A DNA stretch of 64,000 nucleotides from Pteria penguin (taxonomy: Eukaryota > Mollusca > Bivalvia > Pterioida > Pteriidae). Location: positions 62,099,458 to 62,163,457 of the forward strand of contig CM068584.1 of the NCBI GenBank assembly GCA_035048485.1, given 5' to 3'. This document shows positions 1 to 10,790 of this stretch, piece after piece. The notes beneath the pieces were generated by a model that saw only the letters and a program-made list of their open reading frames with translations, was not told the origin of the DNA and did not search any database. The position numbers and the translations under genes were made by a program. Position 1 is the first letter of the stretch. Every line of letters starts with the position of its first letter.

Positions 1-50
1 CATCCGACATGATAAAACTTCGGGGTGATAGATCGGGTTTTAATGCCTAG

Positions 51-660
51 TAACTCTACTATCACCGCTACAACAAAAACTATTACTACTTCACTACTAC
101 TAGTACTACTCGTACCACTACAACAGCATATACTAGCACTGCTGCCATTTTCATACTTTTACTACAACAAATACTACTACCATTAATATTCCGCCTACTC
201 CAAATTTGCTTCTTTCACTAACTACTCCCTCTTCTGCTGCTACTATTACTACTAAACTTTTCTCTACTGGTTCTGCCAATACTCCTCATCGTACATCTTC
301 TCTTATTGTTCGAATTCTTCTACTGCTACTTTACTGGCTTTTTCTTCTCTACTGCTATTACTACTACTAATTAATACAACAAATAATGCGAATTCTACTA
401 TCACTACTACTACAACCACTTCTCCTATTAAAGTTTCTGTCCTTGCTTTCTTACTACTACTTTCACTTCAGCTATTACTTACTACTAATAATAAATTCTG
501 CTTCATTTACAACTTCCCCGTCCACTACTTTTACTGCCAGTACTTCTTCTATAACCTCTACTACTACTTCATACAACACTACTACTGCAACTCTTTCTAA
601 TGCAAAACATCTGCTACTAATATTATTACCAGTTCTATAACTAGTAATACTGTGACAGTT
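51..660. repeat. Degenerate (TAC/ACT)n trinucleotide repeat tract
   Basis: About 600 bases dominated by the three-base words ACT, TAC and CTA, often as runs such as tactactac, with interruptions. Open frames across it encode only Thr/Ser/Leu/Tyr-rich low-complexity peptides on both strands, as expected of a period-3 repeat. I do not treat them as genes. Confidence 0.85.
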
Positions 661-2139
661 CCTGCTACACAAAATGAAATTCAATACGGCAGTAAACGAT
701 TTCGAATATTAACCTGATCATAGTTAAAATGTGATGCAAGAAAACAATATGAGGCTTGTATCCGAATTTATTGAAAAATACAATATTTTACTTAGAGACA
801 TTTGGCGTAATTTTAAAATGATCTAATATATGAACATTAGCAACGTCGCCAATGTCGACAGTCAAAATCTATCATTCTGAGTCAGTGCGAAAAGGGAGGG
901 GGGCAAATAAAAAAACTTTTCATTATACCTTGAACAGAATAATGAAAACATTTTTACAAGTTTGCAAAAGAACACAATGAAGGTGTTCCCCTTGAACTGA
1001 TGTATATGAGTCTGTCCAAGGGTACCCTCGGTTCAGTCCCTTTGAACTCGTGTATGGTTACGGTTAGATGTCGTTTGAAATTTTTAGAGATTGAGGAGTT
1101 TTTGTAAAACACTGGCATAGTAACTCCTATCTATAAAAGACGGAAACAAATGTGACATCAGATATTATAATGAGAACATTTACATTGGCCATATAATTTC
1201 AATACCTTCCTTCACCTTATTTACATTATTCGTTCATCCTTTATTATCATGTGAAGTGCATGTTTACATTACAATGTCAAATGTTTGTCAAAAAAAAAAG
1301 ATTGAATTATGTTGATTTTGAATTATCATGTGACGGAGTCTGAGCGGTGATCATTCCCACCGTTTAGCAATTAGGACGATAACGTTTTCTCCTGGGGCGT
1401 GTTAAGATTAAATACATAATTGGGACACATTTTATTTTTATCATTTACCAAAGGAAGGGTATTTTGTCTTCTTAGTAAAATTTTATTTCATGTGTATCCG
1501 AATCTATTTAACACTCCTTTCTAGGGACAAATTCACCGTTTTTATCACGCTATAAGAATAAAGAACTAGGGCAAGATGATCCTGAAGGGGGATGGACGAG
1601 GAAGCAGAAAAGTATATAACAGCCACAGACAGAGGTCAACTTTTTTTTTCAGATTTTCAACACCTTTTTTCATTCATGATATTGTCATTAATCAATGTAT
1701 TGTCTCAACTAAGACGCATGATTGTTAGCTAACAATAATTTCTTAGTTTAATGTATGAACTAAGTTTACTAATGCTAAACTTTCATCTTTATTCGTGTTC
1801 AGGATTCAGTTCTTTCTTAACTAAACTTCAGATCAATGTTTATTTTTTTTTCTATCTGGTTGGTAAACCAATATCGCATAAGTAATGCATGTATCGAGTG
1901 TCGGATTAAGGACTTACGAAAAACAAAGGGGTGGACGTGAAAATCATGTATAAGCCAAAATACTGCCAGTTTTGGTGCCAAATCCGTAGTATTATAATTT
2001 GAGTATTTTGAACCCTGTTATCTATATATCCCTTGTAACTTTGTGGCAAAAGAAGGGAATACACCCCCTCCTCTAGCCACTAGTATTACATAACCTTGAC
2101 ATGAAACGAGTTTAATCTGTCGGTAGAGTATTTATCTGG
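661..2139. other. Gene-free AT-rich DNA
   Basis: No domain, tRNA or clear transposon end was recognised. It contains short homopolymers (A8 near 1290, T9 near 1641, T8 near 1842) and only short stop-rich frames. Confidence 0.5.
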
Positions 2140-2411
2140 TTTATTGACTGATTATTGTTTTACGTCACACCACGAATATTTCAAGCATATGGTGACGGCA
2201 TCTGCCTGATGCGGGGCATACAAATTTTGACCTTTGAAACGGACCCACCCGAAGCAGTGAGGGATCTTTAACGTGCCATGCATACCACGACACGGGGCCT
2301 CGGTTTTTACTGTCTAATTCCGAAAGACATGACACCGGCATGACCAGAGCGGGACTCTAACCCCAGCCTCCCGATCAGGAGTCCGACGCGATACCACTAG
2401 GCCACGCCGGC
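2140..2411 (-). mobile_element. tRNA-derived SINE, family A, copy 1
   Basis: On the minus strand the element begins at 2411 with a tRNA-like head (gccggcgtggcctagtgg), followed by a box-B-like stretch near 2357-2370. It then runs through a body that recurs in the copy at 50201-50481: the words 'gacccacccgaagcagtgagggatc' and 'cggtttttactgtc' are common to both when read on the plus strand. The 3' tail at 2153-2195 has the core GACGTAAAACAATAAT, the same as the 3' end of the LINE at 49331. No clear target duplication remains, so this looks like an older insertion than the 50-kb copy. Confidence 0.85.
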
Positions 2412-2839
2412 TTGTGAATTTTCTGGGAAAAGAAGATATTGGGTTGGAATCTCACGGGAGGTTTGTCTGGATCCTGATAAATGTAACGAAGTTCACTCAG
2501 GCATAACTATAGACAGAAAACTATATGTATGGAGGAGTTTGAACTAGATATTTTGATAGTTACCGCCATATTGGGGCATCTAGGCCTTCGAAATAAATCC
2601 TGTGCTATAATCCCTCTTTTCTATTAATTTCTTTGTTTATCTTTTATCCTATTGACATTCTTCTTTTGTAGTAATATAATAGTATATTCAATTAGTGCAG
2701 TCCTAATGGGACAAATATCCCCCACGGCAACAAAGTTGAAAGATGCAATAATTCATCCCAAGATACATCACTGGTATAAGTGTACTAGATGTCCCACTTA
2801 CAAGTACATTTTAGGTATAATCAATGAAAACAACGATTC
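2412..2839. other. Gene-free DNA
   Basis: No recognised feature. A 73-codon frame at 2652-2873 contains a CxxC but has no family resemblance and runs into the repeat that follows. Confidence 0.4.
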
Positions 2840-3260
2840 TATTGTGACCTTTGACCTATGTTCAAGGTCATGACACAGCCTTGGATCCTAATCAACTACT
2901 CTATGAATTTTATTAAAATCCGTGCACACGGGAAGAAGTTATGGCCCGGTCAAGGTTATACCAATTGTGTCTATAATGACCTTTGACATATGACCTTGGT
3001 TCAAGGTCATGACACAGCATTGGATCCTATGCAACAATTCTGTGAATATTAATGAAATATGTGCACAGGGGAAGAAGTTATGGTCCGGACAATATTATAC
3101 CAATTGTCTATCATGACCTTTGTTCAAGGTCATGACACACCCTTCAATCCTAAACAACAATTCTGTGAAATATTATTGAAATCCGTGCACAGGGTGAGAA
3201 ATTATAGCCCGGACAAGGTTTGACGGACAGACAGCGTGATTCCTATATATCCCCACAAAA
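2840..3260. repeat. AGGTCA-type tandem repeat, three units
   Basis: The phrase ttcaaggtcatgacaca recurs at about 2861, 3000 and 3124 (intervals about 139 and 124 bp). Each unit also repeats the words aacaattctgtgaa, atccgtgcacagggg and gaagttatggcccgg. It ends in a ggacagacag motif, a common end for this kind of molluscan dispersed repeat. Related units lie at 50.05-50.55 and 58.08-58.69 kb. Confidence 0.85.
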
Positions 3261-3394
3261 TTTGTTTCCGGGTGTGAGTTATAATAATGATAAAGTAATG
3301 CTTCATCGTTTAATGTGTGTTGTTGATCATCAGACAGAGGTATGTATTGGACACCAGTAGAAAATGATCTGAAACTAATTCACAGGTTCCTCGA

Positions 3395-3660
3395 GGAGGG
3401 ATTGATTTAAGTATTATAATACTTTTTTTTCCGTTTGCTGATGTTATGTGGTAGTGACACTTTCTAAACAATTTCCAAATTCATTTATATATACAGTGCT
3501 GAAGTGTATTTGTTTCGTCTGTATGTAAGGGCAGTCAGGGCAAGTGTGGCTAGCCAAACAGAAACGCACACTCTTCCCCTACACTTTGAATTTCAGTTGC
3601 CTGTGAAGGCACACTGTTGCCATAGTCAAGTGACGTCAATTACTTTCGAATTTTACATTA
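3395..3660. repeat. Dispersed repeat family R1, copy 1
   Basis: It shares an ordered set of words with 40360-40725: ctgatgttatgtgg, gtttcgtctgt.tgtaaggg, catagtca.gtgac, and ttgctttcg/ttactttcg followed by ttttac. A third fragment is at 53885-53935. The coding content and the class of element are unknown. Confidence 0.65.
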
Positions 3661-4259
3661 AGGATGAGTTTTAGTATTATTTTTCAGGTGAACGAGGATA
3701 TTCATTTCAAAAGTGATGGCATTATATCAATATATCACTGAGGTGAGAGGCTACATTGTCTAAATATATCAGCCATCCTTCCTTTCATTTAACACACTAT
3801 CATTTTGTCTAGTGAATAATAATCCATTCATAATTCGTCATTAAAGATTGAAATACAACGCAGTACGTGTGATAATACTCTTTCCATGATGAAAGAGCGC
3901 ATTCATCTCATTGAAGGGGTTAATTTTTCATACAAACCTTGTATTAAAATTTGATTCCGAGACAGCCTCGAGATATTAATGAATTATTGAAAGCAACTAG
4001 GTGAAGGTTTCACATATTAAGATCCATTAACATCACATTTTAGATGTTACCATGGCACCTCATCCCTAAAATCTACTATTAATACGTAAAACAATGACGT
4101 AGTACAAAACATATATATTAATGTTATACAAACATATGCACACACTATGTCTCTCTCCATTCTTCTTTCCCAAGGTCCCTTATACTAAAAGCAGAATAAT
4201 CTAACTTCGACAAAAAAAAGAAACAAAAACGCAGAGAAGAAATAATTGTTTCGAATAAA

Positions 4260-5640
4260 TGGTACAACTACATCTATATCACTCTTGTACACATTAATGT
4301 CCTATTGCTTACTGCCACCTAGCCGCTTATTCTAATTTTCTTTTTTTGTGTGATTGTGTTTTTGGGTTTTTTTTTTCTTTTACTTCCGGACAGTACATTT
4401 ACATATTTTCATCTTGTTCAACCGGGACTGATGTTGACGAATTTAAGATTTATAACGACCGTCTTTTCTCTCCAATTGTTTCTATGTCTCCAAGTTTGCC
4501 TCACCTTCTTACGTATATAATACCGTGTGTAAATGTACTGTACGCTTTGCGCATCTTGACACCGAATGTTAAAATTATTTTCCAGGCCGAAATCCGGTTT
4601 GGTGATCTATCTACGGTGTGTTATTCCACTAATTGGGCTCTCATCTCCTGGTTTGATGTATTAAATCAAGAGACGATGAACTTATGCTATTTGTATAGAT
4701 AACAAAAGACTTGGTGGTGATGCATAAATCCATCCATGAACCCCTGGAAATCATAGGTGAGAGCTGTCAGGGAGAAGTCACTGTTCCCCGTTTAGCTAGC
4801 CCATAATGGGTAAGCAATCAATAATTATTTTTAATATAAGAAACTTTTGACACTCACTTCCTCTTCCGTTCAGGGTATACTGCCCAATTTTACAATACTT
4901 AGGTAAGTAACACAGATAAACACCCGTAACATAAGAGAAATGTTTCTAATAAAAGGTACGACTACATGTATTTCCCCTTTTATACATGTCATTATTATCC
5001 TTTTGCCGAGGATTGAAAGGAGGGGGGGGGGGGGTCTTTAACTTTAGGTGAATACATCGACATACTTTTCATCGTGCTGAACCGCGACCGAATTTGACGA
5101 AGGTTAGCTGTATAATGACCGTGGAAATTAGTGATTTAAGCTATCTAGTCAATAAAATATGGAATTTCTCTCCAATATTTATTCTGCCTCTCTCCACGTT
5201 TTCCTCATATTCTATATAATATCGTGTGATTGCGCATCTGGACAATTTTTCTTTCAATTATGTTCCAGGCAGATATCCGATTTAATGATATATCTATGGC
5301 GTCTTATTCCACCAGTTAGGCTCTCAATTCTTGAGATATCCAGGTTCGATATATGAATTTAAGGGACGCTGAACTTTGATTAAATATATTTATAAAGAAA
5401 ACAAATGACTGCCAGGTTATGCATAAATCCATCCATGAATCCCAGAAAATCAGAAGTTAGGGCTGTCCAGGAAGAGTCAGTGTTTTCTGTTTAGCTAGCC
5501 ACAACCATAAAGAGAGAGTAATCAATGATTATTTTACTACAAGGAACTTCTGCCAATCACTCCCTCTTCCATTGAGAATAAACTACCCAAATTCGCACCA
5601 TTCAGGTAAGTAACGCCTGGTTAACAGAATCTAAGTATTG
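4260..5640. repeat. Diverged tandem duplication, two units of about 0.69 kb
   Basis: Unit 1 (about 4260-4954) and unit 2 (about 4955-5640) match in order over their length. Shared blocks are ggtac.actacat, tgtataataccgtgtg/tatataatatcgtgtga, ttccaggc.ga.atccg, tatgcataaatccatccatgaa, gtttagctagcc, and a final aggtaagtaac. Each unit holds a splice-like acceptor (near 4584 and 5270) and a donor-like aggtaagta (near 4901 and 5604). The frames between them carry stops in unit 2 (TAG and TGA), so a coding exon duplication is not supported. Confidence 0.7.
5020..5036. repeat. Poly-G run
   Basis: An almost pure G run (aggaggg then about 13 more G). Several similar G or C runs occur in the window. 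The length is likely to be unreliable. Confidence 0.8.
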
Positions 5641-7662
5641 TGACGAACTGGTATTGTTTCGAGTGATCCTTGAAAGAGTGTAACTTTTACTTTACCTTTG
5701 TATGGGTTTATATTTAGGTACTTATGTCATACTTTTCTAAAGATTCGCCGTGAGACTATTGGTAAAATCCGAGACAGCAAGAAAGCAGGATACTATATAA
5801 AGGCTCAGAGTTTGTGCATGGAGGTTAGTTTTTGTAAATTATTCGAAGTGATAACATCGTGGTTAATGCAGCATGCAAACGGCTATTAAAACAGGTTAGC
5901 GTCTGTCTGTTTAATACACTATTGCATTGGTATATATATTTCTAGCGGATGCATCCGGCATTGGATGGATGCTAAGGTATAGGTCCTATGCAAGATTGGT
6001 TTCCATCCCCCGAATAAGGATTGCTCACATTTAAGCTGTATGTTGTTGGCATGTATGACGACTGACGGGTCCGAGTATACAAGAGCACACGTCGTACACA
6101 TTGTACATACATTTAAATGTGTAGCACGGAGAAGGAATCCCGATGATTGAACGCGTTTCCATGCTTGTAAATATAAATATATGTAAATATTAAATCGTAC
6201 CCATTTTTGTGTTATTTTATATTGCTTGATTCAGACCCTTGATTTTGCTCATCCACTGTATCATAGGACTCATTTGTTTTTGTATGCATCATAACTATCG
6301 TCATTTGGCTTAATCCACATGATAGGACAGGTCTAATATTTATATAAGGAACCCAACACGTTACAGTATAAAACTGACACAGAACATCGCACTCCTTTTC
6401 GCCAGACAACGGAACCATAATACATACATTCAAAGGGGCACAAGAAAACGACAAAGGACTCTAAAAGGAACATGGCCAAAATGTCGAGGCTATCTACCCC
6501 TTCCTCAGGACAAAACAGTAAACAAGTAGATAAATAGAAAAATGAAAAATAAAACTAAATACATGGCACTAGTCTACTAATACGGTGATATCGGACGTCA
6601 GCTACATTTTGCATGTTTGTGGTACGCTATCTAAATGTAAAATGACCTGGCCGATATCCGATATCGTGGTCAAGGGGCGACACCTATTACGGTTTGCATT
6701 GACCCATTAATGTTGTAATCAGAGTAAGTAAAATAGTTGAGACTACTAAGAGATGGAAGGAGAATGAGAAAGGACAAAATGACTAAGAAAACACCGAGAA
6801 ATAGGTAAATAAAAATAAAGAAAAATGTATATATATATATATAGATGCACGAAGTCGACAGGACTGTTGTTTATGATTTCTTATTCATTTGGTAAACATA
6901 CATCAATGTGTTGAGACCATTCGGTTCTATTGTCTTAAATCTTCAATATAATTGTATTTCAAAAATATGTGTACAGCGAACAGCTATTTTGGTTAGGGAA
7001 TCATCTGATAAAGTTCAGATACAGGATCAACTATTATTGAAATATAACTGTTATGAATGACAATGTCAAAGATCCTGTGTGTAAAATAAAGCCAATTTTG
7101 GCAACAATACGGTATGAAAACGATTAGTAATAAGTCGGTACAAAGCCTTGGCATTGTTTTATTGTACCAGTTTTCATGTAATCCGTTCATACAGAATTGT
7201 CATGGCTAGAAACAATGACAAATATGTAAGAAATCCGTGTGTGTAGATTTTATCATGTGACAAGATGTAACGTGACTACAAGCGGCGTTCATTAGCATGG
7301 AGCTAATGCCGTGAAAGTTGACCTACTTGTTACCAGAGCTCGAACGGCTGGATTAAACATCGATAAGGACAAAAATATGAACCATTGCATGTTTCCCATG
7401 GCAAGAACAATTCAAGGGATTCATATATGTTGCTTATGTTATGTATTAAGCAAGTTCCATTTCGAAAATTACATTGATATTAACAAACTCGAAATGGCCG
7501 CCATTTTTTCTTCAAAGGTCAAAAAGTAGACCAGAAAGAGAGCAGTTATTTTTTTTCTTTTCCAATGACCACTGATATTGCTGTCATATTTTATTCAACC
7601 AACATACAAATTTTATTGAAATGCAATGATTAATGAAAAATACTCTCCACAGGTCAATATCA
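5641..7662. other. Gene-free DNA
   Basis: No recognised coding domain. A short (TA)n run lies at about 6826-6841. A 63-codon frame at 5698-5889 contains the stretch RRETIGKIRDSKKAGYY, vaguely like a transposase fragment, but too weak to call. Confidence 0.4.
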
Positions 7663-9110
7663 TTACTCCTCACAGATATGCTGGGACACCTGGCGACAAA
7701 CATTGCATTGGAAAACATACTCTGGGGCCAGCACACTCACGTCAACATCAGTCTGAGCAGCTACAGACAAACAGTTGTAGTGATACCACCTGTCGCAAGT
7801 GTCACATCCCACCCAGAACATGGCTGCGTCAGTCATGAAGACCTCGCACATGACACCACTTTTTGATCCTTCTTTGTATGCTTGGAGGTTCCAGCCACTG
7901 GAACTTCTGACGAATACACTGCTTCTGCAAGCTCGTGAATTCCCTTTTCCGGAGCTCTTGGACTTCTTGAGAGACAATGGGGGAGGAACGAGAATGGATG
8001 CAAGCTGTCTGTCCACCAATCCAAGCTGTACAAGTGGATTCTCAGTGACATTACCACAACTCTGGCACACTTCAATATTAATGTGAACTGCAGAAGTTGA
8101 GGTGCTGGAGGGCAAGTTCACTGTCGGGTACTCGAGACCCGAGGGTCTTGCATCCCATGTAGCCAAGAGCAACAGCAAGATCAGCAATGTTCTGTTACAG
8201 CAGGTGAAAATACACCACATCCAGGGTCTGTAGAGGGTGTGAGGCATGAGAAGGAAAGACGAGCAGGTACAAATTGTTCTCCTTAGCCATGTCTATGACA
8301 GATGGGGTCCAGTGACTTGTCAAGTTGTCCAGAAGCAGTAATACAGATTGATGTCAGGAAGATCTCCTGGAACCACTCCAAGAAGAGCCCATTGTTGACA
8401 TACCCACTTTCAGTAGACTGAAAAATCCGGGATGATGGTGTGCCGCTGTCAAAGGATCCTCTAGGAAGGCATCCGGAGAAGTTTACCATCGGAGAGCAGC
8501 ACTGCCCAGCAGCAGATATGGCCTGCACAACTGTAAAGTGGCCAGTCAGGGACACCTGCGTCTGGTATGCATGTCTGGAGCCCTTTGGCATGATGACTTT
8601 CTTGGATGAAGTCAGTTTTCCCGAGAACCCAGATTCATCCATGTTGTACACCCTGGTGCCATCTGTCAGCTGGAGTCTGGATAGCATTTCCTTCAACAAT
8701 CCATAGAAATGGTCAGTCTGACCATGTGACACAGTAGCTCCACACGACTCCAATGGATGTGCCTGACGAAAAGAAATTTCATCTTTGTGACGTTTCAGAA
8801 AGTTACTAATGCATCTCATAATTGGACCCTTGGAAATATTTACAGAGGTAAAACGTGGTCTAAGTGTAAGAATTTGCAGGATGAGGATGCCAAGACTTTT
8901 ACGGTGAAAAGGAAGTCCTCTGTTTGCCATGTAATATAGTTTATTAAACTGGTTTCCTCATTAGTGTTTTATCTGGACCAAACGAAGTATCATATCCCCT
9001 GTATTCCCGTTTAATGTGGTCATGTAAGGTAGAGATGGGGATGCTAGTTTCCTTATGAATTTTTCTATATGACAAGACTTGCATATGAAGGGATATAGAT
9101 CTATCTATCT
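7663..9110 (-). pseudogene. Broken pogo/Tigger-type transposase with C-terminal PHD finger
   Basis: Read right to left, this is a DDE_1/CENP-B-type transposase. Near 9063-9020 a helix-turn-helix segment reads IPISTLHDHIKREY. At 8800-8775 FLKRHKDEISFRQA resembles the CENPB HTH. The first catalytic Asp is in YNMDESGF (about 8620-8646). After a frameshift near 8330 the second is in LLLDNLTSHW (about 8308-8337). A third candidate is in LQTLDVV (about 8220-8240). After another shift the last 194 codons end in a PHD-like finger, GCDTCDRWYHYNC (about 7770-7808) and QCNVC (about 7690). The expected second cysteine of the first CxxC is Phe (CEVF), so one zinc ligand is missing. Stops and frameshifts make it non-functional as written. 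Pogo-like transposases with a C-terminal PHD are, as far as I know, common in invertebrates. The transposon ends were not found. Confidence 0.85.
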
Positions 9111-9733
9111 CCTGCTTTGTGTGTATTTCTGCTGTCGTGGCTTTTTACCTACAGATAAAGAACATTTGCTCTATCATTTGTTATTTTGTTGTATATATAT
9201 ACACTTAATAATTTACTTTTATATATTTAATATACTTTTCATAAAACATGTGTTTTATACAATAAAATTTTCATCCTTTTACATTTTCATAATAATTTCT
9301 TTAAATTATATTCATATGCATAATTTTGAAAAATTAATGACTGGTCCCCATAGAGAAAGTGGCCTTTCAGGTGATTTACAGTTATTTAATTTGCATATTA
9401 AAACATACGAGGCAAAAATAGATCTTTATGTATTATTTTATCACATTCTTTATTTAAATTACTGATTCCTTACCACACTTGGGGCTTTGGAATGTCAAGG
9501 GTATTTATTTTTGATTTTGTTGTGAATATTTTCGTCTGCTATTTATTTATTTATGTGTAAAAAGAAATCTTTTGTGTTGGAGGTAGTAAAGTGGTGTTAT
9601 CTAGGTCGAGTGTATACAATTTGTGTACAATGTGTACATGTACGGTTTTGAAAACACCGCAACTGTACTTCACCAAAGCAGGGCTGTACCATTCGAGCAC
9701 CGGTTACCCTACTCTATGTCATTTTGAAACATT
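9111..9733. other. AT-rich DNA without a recognised gene
   Basis: A 128-codon frame (9079-9465) is Phe/Ile/Tyr-rich, as expected from AT-rich sequence, and shows no domain. Confidence 0.45.
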
Positions 9734-9876
9734 GGTTGGTTGGGGTTTTACGTCGCTTTCAACAATATTTCAGTTATGTCGCGACATGGAAGCCGGAGGT
9801 TACCAACCTCTTAAACATAGTGGCGGAACCCGGATCGTCGGCATCGCAAGCCAAGCGCTTAACCACGCCTGCCCCC
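9734..9876 (-). mobile_element. Short tRNA-derived SINE, family B, copy 1
   Basis: On the minus strand the head (ggcaggcgtggttaagcgctt) has an A-box-like segment, and gatccgggttccg follows as a B-box-like segment. The body is about 60 bp with the word ggttggtaacctccggcttcc. The tail reads aactgaaatattgttg then aaagcgacgtaaaac. A plus-strand copy at 31948-32106 has the same order. The tail resembles the LINE 3' end at 49280-49330 (gtgaaatattcccggtgcgacgtaaaac). Confidence 0.85.
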
Positions 9877-10790
9877 ATTTTGAAACAATATAGGAATACG
9901 AAAGTGGAACGATAGTTTATAGAATGGTGCATATCTTTAATAAATCCTTCCAGTTTCTTTAAATTATTGTATCTGCCTTTGCATTTTCTTATGCCTATGG
10001 TAGAAGCCAGTTTAACTTAAAAGTGTTCCGTTATGGATGTAACCTTTTTAAAACCATGCCGGAAATTTAATGCCTAACATTTGACGAAAAAGTGTCTAGA
10101 ATTCAAAGCGGAAGGGCATGTTAGAAGTCCCTTTTCCTTGTGCATATATGGGGATATTTTATTATCAAATCTAGAGCAAACACTGAACACTGTGAACCGA
10201 ATGACATTCATTTTGGCAGTCTTGAAATAAAAGTAAAATATTTCGAAATGAATACAATGCAATCTTAGTGATATCGGAATAACACACATTAGTAAGTTGT
10301 ATGTGCATCAATACGGTAGACAAATTAGATGTCAAAAATGTCTTACAAAATATAGGAAAGTGGAAAAGATTAAGAATTTCAAGATGACTTTTTGTTAGCT
10401 ATTTTCAAAACACCAAAATCTACTAGTCAATTACAGGAATAAAAAGACGTTTATTCTAGTGTACTTGTACAAAAGTTTCTACAAAACTATTTATGCAATA
10501 AGAACTGACAAATGTATGTGTGTTTCGAAGTTAATAATAATAATCGACTGTATATGCAATAAAATGATTTTGACATAGTCCCATGAAAAACCTATAAAAT
10601 TAGGTACATATAGATCATAAACACTATTATTTGAATTCCATTCCTGCATATTAACATCGTGTGGTGTTTAGAAATTCACAAAACTAAAGGAGTAATGAAA
10701 TTTAAATTACATCTAAAACAAATTACATCTCATTCTGTTATAAATTACATCCTATGACTGACACTGAATTTGGTTCCCTTAAAAAACGTC
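9877..10790. other. Gene-free AT-rich DNA downstream of the protease gene
   Basis: No recognised feature. This is the 3' flank of the minus-strand protease gene, and any 3'UTR would lie here. aataaaa-like words exist near 10558 but cannot be assigned with confidence. Confidence 0.4.

Noticed and set aside
386..684. Open frames of 84 and 69 codons on opposite strands
   Set aside because: They are products of the ACT/TAC trinucleotide repeat and have low-complexity composition.
4346..4702. 118-codon frame
   Set aside because: It falls in the first unit of the tandem duplication. The equivalent frame in the second unit is broken by stops, so coding is not supported.
9079..9465. 128-codon plus-strand frame
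   Set aside because: Composition is that of AT-rich DNA (Phe, Ile, Tyr), and it shows no domain or splice context.
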